From assembly GCF_029626265.1 (NCBI RefSeq), contig NZ_JARUBN010000001.1, positions 558,001 to 622,000 of the forward strand: a stretch of DNA of 64,000 nt, written 5' to 3'. This document shows, one piece after another, positions 55,583 through 62,230 of the stretch. The notes below the pieces were generated by a model. The model had not been told where the DNA came from, did no database searches, and was given only the letters and a program-made list of their open reading frames with translations. Origin of the DNA: Micromonospora sp. WMMD1102. Lineage in GTDB: Bacteria > Actinomycetota > Actinomycetes > Mycobacteriales > Micromonosporaceae. The first letter of the stretch is position 1, and each line of letters opens with the position of its first letter. A program made the position numbers and the translations under genes.

Positions 55583-56814
55583 TCGTCGACACGATCCGCC
55601 GCTTCACCGTTCCAGCCTCCGGCGTCTCCCCGCGACGAGCTGCGAAACTGCTGGCGTTGCTGCGGAAGCAGAACCTGACGCAGTGGCCCCCGCCTCCACC
55701 AACGGTGCAGGAGCGTCGCGCCCGCTGGGACGCGCACGTGGCCCGGTTCGGCCTCGGCCCCGAACGCCTGGACACGCCCTGGGGGCCGGTCACTCCCTGG
55801 ACCATCAGCGAGTTCCATCCCGACGCCGCGCGCCGGACCACCTTCTACCTCGGGGTGGGGCATCCCCATCGGCTGAACGACTCACCCGTGCCGCTGTTCC
55901 TCTCGGCGACAACCCTGGCCTGCTACCGGCGGCGCGGCGACGACTTCCCGGTACGGATGAACGGGGCACCGTGGGCCGGCGACTCCGGCGCCTACGCCGC
56001 ACTGATCCTGCGCGCCGACCCGGAGGGACATCCCTGGTTCGCGCACCCGGACGAGTACGGAGCCATGTGGACCCGCTTCCAGGAGGACGTGGGACCGCCC
56101 GATGTCGTCGGCATCCAGGACTGGCCCTGCGAACCGCAGTGCCTGCGCCGCACCAGAGCCACCGTGCGGGAGCACCAGGAAGCGACCCTGACCAACTACC
56201 TCTACCTGGCCGAACAGTTCCCGCACGTCCCGTGGCTGCCGACGTTGCAGGGGTGGCATCCGTGGGAGTACGTCGAGCACCACCGCATGTACCAGGACGC
56301 GGGGGTGGACCTGGGCGCCATGCGCGTCGGTGTCGGCAGCCTGTGCCGGCGTGGCTCCCAGCGTGAGGTGGCCCGCGTCCTGGGTACCCTCGCGCCGCTG
56401 GGTATGCGGATGCACGGATTCGGCGTGAGCATCAACGCGCTACGGCTCGTCGGCCCGCTGCTGGCCAGCTCCGACAGCCAAGCCTGGTCGGCCACCGCCC
56501 GGAGGGAGCGCATCCGCCTGCCCGGTTGCACCCATGTGAGCCGTCCGGACCCGCTGACCGGCTGCCGAGTTCCCACCGACTGCCGCAACTGCTTCCGCTA
56601 CGCCTTGGCCTACCGAGAGGAGGTGATGGACGCCCTGCGGTACGCCGCACGCGCTACGCCCACGCCGTCCACACCGCTGGTCGACCTACCGTTAGCCCCG
56701 CCCCTGACATCGCTGACCGGCCGGCGTGGAACATCGCCCCGGCGTTCCCATCCCGGGGCTCCGCACCCCGACCAGCTCACGCTTTTCGATGACCCGGGCG
56801 GCAACGCCGACTAA
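55579..56814 (+). CDS. DpdA / queuine tRNA-ribosyltransferase-like DNA modification protein
   Basis: The product is 411 aa, ATG 55579 overlapping the previous stop as ATGA. It resembles the TGT-like family related to DpdA, which inserts 7-deazaguanines into DNA. It has FYLGVGHPHRLNDSPVPLFLS (two blocks), WAGDSGAY with candidate catalytic Asp135, IQDWPCEP (179-186), LQGWHPWEY, VGVGSLCRR, HGFGV (279-283), DSQAWS (299-304) and cysteines C317, C329, C335, C338 that could hold zinc. Residues 399-403 are QLTLF. No preQ0 synthesis or dpd helper gene lies in the window. DNA as substrate is inferred from family and context. Confidence 0.82.
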   Translation: MIVDTIRRFTVPASGVSPRRAAKLLALLRKQNLTQWPPPPPTVQERRARWDAHVARFGLGPERLDTPWGPVTPWTISEFHPDAARRTTFYLGVGHPHRLNDSPVPLFLSATTLACYRRRGDDFPVRMNGAPWAGDSGAYAALILRADPEGHPWFAHPDEYGAMWTRFQEDVGPPDVVGIQDWPCEPQCLRRTRATVREHQEATLTNYLYLAEQFPHVPWLPTLQGWHPWEYVEHHRMYQDAGVDLGAMRVGVGSLCRRGSQREVARVLGTLAPLGMRMHGFGVSINALRLVGPLLASSDSQAWSATARRERIRLPGCTHVSRPDPLTGCRVPTDCRNCFRYALAYREEVMDALRYAARATPTPSTPLVDLPLAPPLTSLTGRRGTSPRRSHPGAPHPDQLTLFDDPGGNAD

Positions 56815-56815
56815 A

Positions 56816-56832
56816 TGCGGTATCATTACAAG
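56816..56832 (+). promoter_or_regulatory. TGCGGTATCATTAYAAG motif, copy 3
   Basis: TGCGGTATCATTACAAG begins 2 bp after the DpdA-like stop and 68 bp before the next start. It differs by one base from the copy at 49454. Confidence 0.65.
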
Positions 56833-56883
56833 TCTTGTCGGGCGTGCTGCCGGTGCCCGACGCCAAATGCTTATGGAGACCTC

Positions 56884-57360
56884 ATGACAACGCGCGTGAC
56901 GAGCCACCTCGACGGGGCCGGCCGCCTCGACGGTTGGCCCGGTGACCCGCTCGCTGCCACCGACATCGGTGAGGTGTGGCTGCACCTGCCGACCGGGGCC
57001 GCCGGCCTGATCGGCATCCGTCCCCACCACGACAACGGCCCGGTCCCGGCCCGCGGGTTCAGATTGCTGGAGGCAACCACGCCGGTACCGCTGCCGGCCG
57101 GGCATCCCTTCACCCAGCGAACGACGGCCGAGGTGGAGGCCGTGTTGAGCGCGGAAGGCTGGCGCGTCATCAGCCGCGCCGACGCCGCCACCCGGCTTCG
57201 CGCCGCCGGGTATCGGCTTGGCACCCGCCGGGCCGCCGGTCACCTGCTCTACGCCGACGACGCCGACGACACCACCTGGCAGGAGCACTGCTCCGGCTAC
57301 TGCGTCAAGGCGTTCGCCGCGCCGCGCCGACCCTCGCCCCGCCAGCCGCCGGCGCGCTGA
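56884..57360 (+). CDS. Unknown element protein E
   Basis: The product is 158 aa, ATG 56884 after GGAG. Regular alpha/beta sequence (EVWLHLPTGAAGLIGIRPHH, AEVEAVLSAEGWRVISRADA, HLLYADDADDTTWQEHCSGY) with a basic Pro/Arg tail. No family recognised. It follows the modification cassette and is preceded by the same motif as protein A, so it may be co-regulated with that run rather than with the cassette. Confidence 0.6.
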   Translation: MTTRVTSHLDGAGRLDGWPGDPLAATDIGEVWLHLPTGAAGLIGIRPHHDNGPVPARGFRLLEATTPVPLPAGHPFTQRTTAEVEAVLSAEGWRVISRADAATRLRAAGYRLGTRRAAGHLLYADDADDTTWQEHCSGYCVKAFAAPRRPSPRQPPAR

Positions 57361-57442
57361 ACGGCGCCAACCGGAGCGTGCGGCCAGGGCGACCCGCCGG
57401 CCCCGGACGGGAAGGGAAAGCCGCGCACCGTACACCAGGCGC

Positions 57443-57596
57443 GTTACCCGTAGCGCTGCCGATAACCCGTAGCTCCCACGATAAGCCGGATGATCACCCA
57501 CCGTTGGTGCCCCATTCGGCCCGTAAACGCAGCGGTCCCGGCCGGTGGAGGCAACCCACCGGCCGGGACCTTGATCGGACAACGGAGGTCCGACTT
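57443..57596 (+). promoter_or_regulatory. Conserved leader before the spread operon
   Basis: GTTACCCGTAGCGC with GATAACCC (57443-57469) is followed by a perfect 15-bp hairpin (GGTCCCGGCCGGTGG at 57534, CCACCGGCCGGGACC ending 57570). Then come GATCGGAC, three bases, GGAGGTCC and ATG. Architecture and spacing match the integrase leader at 44302, which argues for common control. Confidence 0.7.
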
Positions 57597-57707
57597 ATGA
57601 CAGACCTTACGGCTTCGACATCGCCGTTCCCTCGGCCCCCGATTCACCAGGTGCCGACAGGGTCGGTGCCGGCGCGCGGGGTGCTGGAAGGCCCGGTGGC
57701 GCGATGA
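57597..57707 (+). CDS. 36-residue leader-proximal protein before the SpdB-like gene
   Basis: MTDLTASTSPFPRPPIHQ starts a 36-aa product, with the strong ribosome site GGAGGTCC, and the TGA overlaps the next ATG as ATGA. Like the 63-aa ORF before the integrase, it is short, Pro/Ser/Ala-rich and driven by the same leader. It may be a real small protein or a coupling peptide. No family recognised. Confidence 0.55.
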   Translation: MTDLTASTSPFPRPPIHQVPTGSVPARGVLEGPVAR

Positions 57708-59464
57708 GCACCGACCTGACCAACCTCGCCCGGACCGACCGGCGGGTCGCCCGTGAGCTGGCGACCGCCGAACGGGCGCGGCTGGCCGGCGAGCAGCGGA
57801 TCGCGGACGAGGACGCGGCGGTGGAGCGACGCCTTCGCGAGCAGGAAGGGCGGCTGCGTCTGGATGACCAGCGCGATCGGCAGAAGGCTGACCGCGCCGA
57901 GCGTCGCCGGAAGGAACGCGAGGACAAGCGTGAGGCGAGGCGGAAGCGGCGGCAGACTCGCCGGCAGGACACGGCGGCCTGGTACGCGCGTCGCGTCGAG
58001 TACGTACGGGCCAACGCCGCCTCGGTCTACTCCGGCGTGATCTACGGCCTCGCCGTAGCGGGCGCCGTGTATGGGCAGGTCGACGCTGCCAGGATCAACG
58101 GTCTGCCCACGCCGATCGGCGTCGTGGCGGCGGTCGCCATCGAGGGCACGGGCCTGGCGATGGCCCTGACCGCCCAGCAGCAGCGCCTTGCCGGGGAGCG
58201 TGCGCTCGCAGCGCGGGCGCTGATCTGGATCTGCACGGCGGCGGCGGTCGCGATCAACGCCATCGGCCACCACACCGACCCGGTCAAGGCGGTCGGGCTG
58301 TCGTTCCTCTCGGCGCTGGGCATCATCGTCTACGAGGTCCGCAGCGGAGCCAAGCACAGGCCGACGCTGCGCGACCGGGGCATGCTGCCGCCCCCGCCGG
58401 AGCGGTTCGGATGGCGGCGGTGGCTGGTGGCCCCGCGCTCGACCTTCACGGCCTGGCGGCTGGACGTGCTTGACCGGCTGAGCCCCGGCGCGGCGGCCCT
58501 GGTCGCTCGTGCCGAAGCCGCTCGCCGTGAGCGCCGCCGGCTCGCCGCCGTCGAACGCGACCGGGAACGGCGGGAGGCGCTCGCGGCAGACGTCCGGAAG
58601 CAGGCGCGCACCGCCGCCCGCAAGGCTGCCCGTGCCGGGGAGACCGGCAAGACCCTGACGCTGCTGCTGCACCTCGCACAGACCGGCACCTCGGTACCGT
58701 CACTGGCGCTACCCGGGCCGGCGCGCAAGGAGATGGAAGCGGCGCAGGAGGATGCCCGCCTGGCCCGCGTGGCGCTGGCGGAAGCGGAAGCGCGGCTGAA
58801 TGCAGAAGCGACGCGGCGCGCTCAGGCGGAAGCGGAAATCCGGGCGGCTCGGCAGGCAGCGGAAGCGGAAGCAGCGCGGCGAGCGGAAGCAGCCGAGGAG
58901 GCGCAACGAGCGAAGCGGCGAGCGGAGCACGAAGCGGCCCTGCGGGCGGCGGCCGAGGAAGCAGCAGCGACTGCCCGAGCGGAAGCGGAGCAGGCGGCCC
59001 GGGGCCGGGGTCAGGCGGAAGCGGAAGCTCAGGAGTGGCGCCGGCGCGGCGAGCTGGCGGAAACGGAGGTCGCCAACTTCCGGCTCAAGGGCAGGGAGCA
59101 GGCGCGGGTCCAGAAGGACCTGGAGGTGCGGACGGCAACCGCCGAGCGTGCCCTCGCTGACGAACAGCAGCGCCGCGAGGCCGCGGAGGAGCAGATCCGC
59201 GGGCTCATGGAGCGGATGTCGCCACGCCGTCGCCGCACGGCGTCGAACGCCTCAGCGGGCGAGCCACTGATGTTCGACGGGCGGCCGGTACCGCAGGTCG
59301 ACCGGGTCAGCCCGGCCACCGTCCTGGCAGTGCTCGAAGCACACCGGGATCACCCAGAGGCGAAGCAGCAGGACCTGGCGACCCTGGCGGGCGTCACCGA
59401 CCGGACGGTCCGGAGCGTGCTTTCTGCGGCATCGCGGAAAGAACTCGCCACCGCCGGCACCTGA
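57704..59464 (+). CDS. SpdB-like DUF2637 membrane protein with long coiled coil and C-terminal HTH
   Basis: The product is 586 aa. A charged helical N-terminus (~1-95) is followed by about four membrane segments in ~110-215 (ASVYSGVIYGLAVAGAVYG, LIWICTAAAVAINAIGHH, VGLSFLSALGIIVYE), as in DUF2637 spread proteins. A long Ala/Glu/Arg coiled coil (~330-500) and a small C-terminal HTH-like segment (QQDLATLAGVTDRTVRSVLS) complete it. Spread proteins help intermycelial movement of transferred DNA. The terminal HTH could link membrane and DNA. It overlaps a 36-aa ORF by 4 bp. Confidence 0.8.
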   Translation: MSTDLTNLARTDRRVARELATAERARLAGEQRIADEDAAVERRLREQEGRLRLDDQRDRQKADRAERRRKEREDKREARRKRRQTRRQDTAAWYARRVEYVRANAASVYSGVIYGLAVAGAVYGQVDAARINGLPTPIGVVAAVAIEGTGLAMALTAQQQRLAGERALAARALIWICTAAAVAINAIGHHTDPVKAVGLSFLSALGIIVYEVRSGAKHRPTLRDRGMLPPPPERFGWRRWLVAPRSTFTAWRLDVLDRLSPGAAALVARAEAARRERRRLAAVERDRERREALAADVRKQARTAARKAARAGETGKTLTLLLHLAQTGTSVPSLALPGPARKEMEAAQEDARLARVALAEAEARLNAEATRRAQAEAEIRAARQAAEAEAARRAEAAEEAQRAKRRAEHEAALRAAAEEAAATARAEAEQAARGRGQAEAEAQEWRRRGELAETEVANFRLKGREQARVQKDLEVRTATAERALADEQQRREAAEEQIRGLMERMSPRRRRTASNASAGEPLMFDGRPVPQVDRVSPATVLAVLEAHRDHPEAKQQDLATLAGVTDRTVRSVLSAASRKELATAGT

Positions 59465-59489
59465 CCTGCAAGTCACTCCCCGATTCGGC

Positions 59490-59518
59490 AACGCCTCCCG
59501 GGCTTCCCGGGAGGCGTT
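59490..59518 (+). terminator. Terminator after the SpdB-like gene
   Basis: Perfect 13-bp arms AACGCCTCCCGGG and CCCGGGAGGCGTT around a 3-base loop, 26 bp after the stop. Confidence 0.85.
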
Positions 59519-59665
59519 GCCCATACTCACACCCGAGCGCGATGCCATCGCCCGCCCGCACAGCCCCGCCGGCCCCGCTCGATCAGCCGCCCGGCCGACG
59601 CCAAGAGCGTCGCCGGGCGCCTGCGGATGTCTATCGCACCTGGCCACGTTCGCGGAGGACGGTTC

Positions 59666-60370
59666 ATGAAGCGGATTGACGTGGTGCTTCCGGAAGCAGC
59701 GGAAGCACTCGGTGACGTTGCTGCCGGTACAGTGACCCTCACCCGCGACCGGAGCCGCCCGGCTGAGGTGAGCGGAAGCGGAAACGGCTGCCTGGCGGGC
59801 GAGGCCGGGGCACGGCGGGACGTGAACGCAGGGGGATGCGTGGAGCTACGAGTGATCAGTGGACGCCCCTGCACCAACCGACGCGGCGCTGCCGAATACC
59901 TCGACCGGAGCCTGCACACCATCAACCTGGTCGCCTCACCCAAACAACGCCCTACCACGGGCTGGCGGGAGCCCGTCGACGTGGTGGACGGCCAGGAGTG
60001 GTACGCGCTTGACGATCTCGACGCGTTCAATATCGCGTACTTCCAGGCGAAGCGGACCGCTCGCATGGCGCGCGTGCACCAGGTCAGCCTGGAGGGGGAC
60101 CCGGACGAGCTGATCACCGCCAAGGAATTCCGCACGCTGATCCGAGTCAGCCACGGAGCCTGGTCCAAGTACGTGGAGAAGAGCGCCCCGGCCTGGGAGG
60201 AGGGCCGGGACGGCTACTTGATCAAGCCGGATCTGGAGGAGCCCGGCCGTCGCGGGATCATCCGCTCCTGGAAGCGGCACCGGGTCGAAAGCTGGATCAA
60301 CAACCGCACTGGATCGGCGTCGAGCACCGGCCGGCCGAAACAGGACGCGCAACCGGGCGCCGGAGGGTGA
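59666..60370 (+). CDS. Putative DNA-binding protein of the element
   Basis: The product is 234 aa from ATG 59666, with GGAGGA 6 nt upstream; ATG 59627 has none. Two regions look like helix-turn-helix modules: GRPCTNRRGAAEYLDRSLHT with an AlpA-like feel, and ITAKEFRTLIRVSHGAWSKY followed by RHRVESWINN. The N-terminal 60 residues are low-complexity and encoded by GGAAGC-rich DNA. No named family. A regulatory role is inference. Confidence 0.6.
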   Translation: MKRIDVVLPEAAEALGDVAAGTVTLTRDRSRPAEVSGSGNGCLAGEAGARRDVNAGGCVELRVISGRPCTNRRGAAEYLDRSLHTINLVASPKQRPTTGWREPVDVVDGQEWYALDDLDAFNIAYFQAKRTARMARVHQVSLEGDPDELITAKEFRTLIRVSHGAWSKYVEKSAPAWEEGRDGYLIKPDLEEPGRRGIIRSWKRHRVESWINNRTGSASSTGRPKQDAQPGAGG

Positions 60371-60376
60371 GCCCGA

Positions 60377-60388
60377 GCTACCCGTAGC
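60377..60388. promoter_or_regulatory. GCTACCCGTAGC palindrome before the HTH/relaxase-like pair
   Basis: An exact GCTACCCGTAGC lies 7 bp after a stop and 154 bp before the HTH gene start, the same motif-to-start distance as in the two leaders. A related inverted repeat, GCGCTACGCCTAGCGC, follows about 40 bp later. Confidence 0.6.
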
Positions 60389-60541
60389 ACCGCGGCTGGT
60401 CGTCGTCGCCGGCCACCTGATCCGGTTGCGCTACGCCTAGCGCATGACATCGCAGGGGTAGCCCCGGCGCCACCCCGTCATCGGCACCGTCGCTGTTGTC
60501 GCAGACCCACAGGTCGGCACCAGATAACAGCGGGAGGACCG

Positions 60542-60772
60542 ATGACGACCACCACCGCGACCACGCCGCAGTCCCAGGTCTGGACCGAACAGGCCGTGCG
60601 CGCCCTCGGCATGACCACCGACATCGAGACCGCCGGGGAGATCCTCGGCATCGGCCGAACCAAGGCGTACGAGCTGGCCAAGACCAACGAGTTTCCGGTG
60701 AAGATCCTCCGCATCGGTCGCCGTTACCTCGTAAGCGTCCCGGCCCTGCTCAAGCTCCTCGGCGTGGACTAG
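60542..60772 (+). CDS. Excisionase-like MerR/HTH_17 protein
   Basis: The product is 76 aa, with GGGAGG before ATG 60542. A Thr-rich N-terminus is followed by the excisionase-type winged helix TAGEILGIGRTKAYELAKTN and KILRIGRRYLVSVPALLKLL. Size and motif fit Xis or AlpA-like regulators of integrative elements. It is far from int (about 15 kb) but on the same element and would act in trans. The relaxase-like gene starts 12 bp downstream. Confidence 0.82.
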   Translation: MTTTTATTPQSQVWTEQAVRALGMTTDIETAGEILGIGRTKAYELAKTNEFPVKILRIGRRYLVSVPALLKLLGVD

Positions 60773-60784
60773 CCGGACCACTCG

Positions 60785-62194
60785 ATGATCAGCCGAGTGC
60801 ACGCCCGCGGCACCCTCGTGGGCGCCGCGATCCGCCGTGCGTACGCCGCCCGCGACGTGACCGATCCAGCACCCCAGTTGGTCGCCGCCTGGGAGGGCAG
60901 CGGCGAGCTGGCAGACCTGGAACCAGCGCCCCGACCGGGCGGCTACGACACCGCACACCTGGCCACGATGCTCGCCGAACCGATGAGGGCGGGCACCGCC
61001 CCGGCCCGGCCGGTCTGGCGCTGCACCCTCGAACTCGACCCCGCCGAACGGCGGCTCACCCATCAGGAGTGGGCCGCCGCCGTCAGGGATCTCCTCGACG
61101 AAGCCGGCCTGGCACCACACGGCGACCGCAACGCCGTGCGGTGGATCGCCGTCGCCCACGGGCGTGCCCGGGTCGACATCGTCGCCACCCTCGTCCGCCA
61201 GGACGGCCGGACCGAACCGGCCAGCGACGATCGGCACCGCTGCGTGCATGCCATCCGCAGCATCGAGCGCAGACTCGGACTCGCACCGCCTCCGCCGGAG
61301 CCGGGCGCGACAACGCCCGGCACCCCGCATGCCGCCCCGACACGACGCTCCACGCCCCCCTCGGCCCGTGACCGGCTGCGCCGCCAGGTCCGAGCAGCAG
61401 CCATCGTCGCCACCGACGAGGACGACTTCGTACACCGGCTGCGGGCAGCCGGGATGCGGGTGCGACTACGGCGCAGCCGTGCCGACAACAGCGTCACCGG
61501 TTACGCCGTCAGCCACCCCGTCCCGCCCGGCGGCGACCAGCCGCGCTGGTTCGGCGGCGGTCAGCTCGCCCCCGACCTGACCCTGACGCACCTGCGTGTC
61601 CGCTGGGCCCAGGCACCCCGACCCTCCGGAACCTCCACGCCCACCACGCCAGAGCAGCGCGAGCACCTGTGGCAGGAGACGGCAGACGCGGTCACGAGCG
61701 CCACCAACGACCTCACCCAGCCGTCGCAACCGCTGTCCGCACAGGCAGCCCACGCCGTAGCCGACGTTCTGACCGCCACCGCGACGGCGGTTCCGGAACC
61801 GCAGGCACAGCGCCTGGCCGACGCCGCCGAACTACTCCGTCGCGCGATCGGTGAACGGCGTCGAACCCCGCCCTCCGCTCCAGACGCCCGCGCCGTGCAC
61901 CTGCGCTCCCTCGCCCGGCTGATAGGGCTCATGGTCCAACTCAGCAACGACCGCAACGGCACCGCTGCCGTGCAACTGGTCTACCTGCTGGCCGGATTCG
62001 CCGACAACCTGGCCACCCTCCGACAAGCCCAGCAACGCCGTAGCCAAGCCGCTGCGGCCTCCACCGCCGCAGCCCACCTGCACTCGACGGCCGCCACCCA
62101 CCGGCAGCCGACCGCAGCGCCGGCGTCAGGGCAGCCGCTACCCGTAGCGCCGCTACCGCCCACCGCGCAGCCCACCCGTGGCCGCTCCCGGTAG
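60785..62194 (+). CDS. Relaxase-like protein with lost metal-binding histidines
   Basis: The product is 469 aa. It parallels the relaxase at 46951-48402: ISRVHARGTLVGAAIRR and PQLVAAWEGS match its N-terminus, VRWIAVAHGRARVDIVATLV its motif III region, and DRLRRQVRAAAIVATDEDDF and FGGGQLAPDLTL its C-terminal half. But HADDHIHIV has become HGRARVDIV, removing two of the three metal-binding histidines, and the GPG...EEHVNP block is replaced. It is unlikely to nick DNA and may bind the same site as a regulator or accessory. It follows the excisionase-like gene closely. Confidence 0.78.
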   Translation: MISRVHARGTLVGAAIRRAYAARDVTDPAPQLVAAWEGSGELADLEPAPRPGGYDTAHLATMLAEPMRAGTAPARPVWRCTLELDPAERRLTHQEWAAAVRDLLDEAGLAPHGDRNAVRWIAVAHGRARVDIVATLVRQDGRTEPASDDRHRCVHAIRSIERRLGLAPPPPEPGATTPGTPHAAPTRRSTPPSARDRLRRQVRAAAIVATDEDDFVHRLRAAGMRVRLRRSRADNSVTGYAVSHPVPPGGDQPRWFGGGQLAPDLTLTHLRVRWAQAPRPSGTSTPTTPEQREHLWQETADAVTSATNDLTQPSQPLSAQAAHAVADVLTATATAVPEPQAQRLADAAELLRRAIGERRRTPPSAPDARAVHLRSLARLIGLMVQLSNDRNGTAAVQLVYLLAGFADNLATLRQAQQRRSQAAAASTAAAHLHSTAATHRQPTAAPASGQPLPVAPLPPTAQPTRGRSR

Positions 62195-62210
62195 CGCCGC
62201 CGGAAACCCG
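62137..62210. promoter_or_regulatory. Two further copies of the element motif near the relaxase-like gene end
   Basis: GCTACCCGTAGC at 62137-62148 lies inside the 3' end of the relaxase-like gene. A diverged copy with GTAGCGCCGCC and AAACCCG at 62186-62210 lies just after it, upstream of the gene at 62231. Confidence 0.5.
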
Positions 62211-62230
62211 CATCCCGCAGCGTCGCTGAT

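Noticed and set aside
53613..56814. Classical restriction-modification operon
   Set aside because: A methyltransferase is present, but no restriction endonuclease is adjacent and the partners are Mom-like and TGT-like, so a modification cassette fits better.
60785..62194. Pseudogene of the relaxase
   Set aside because: The frame is open for 469 codons with conserved C-terminal blocks; only catalytic positions have changed, so a functional divergent copy is more likely.
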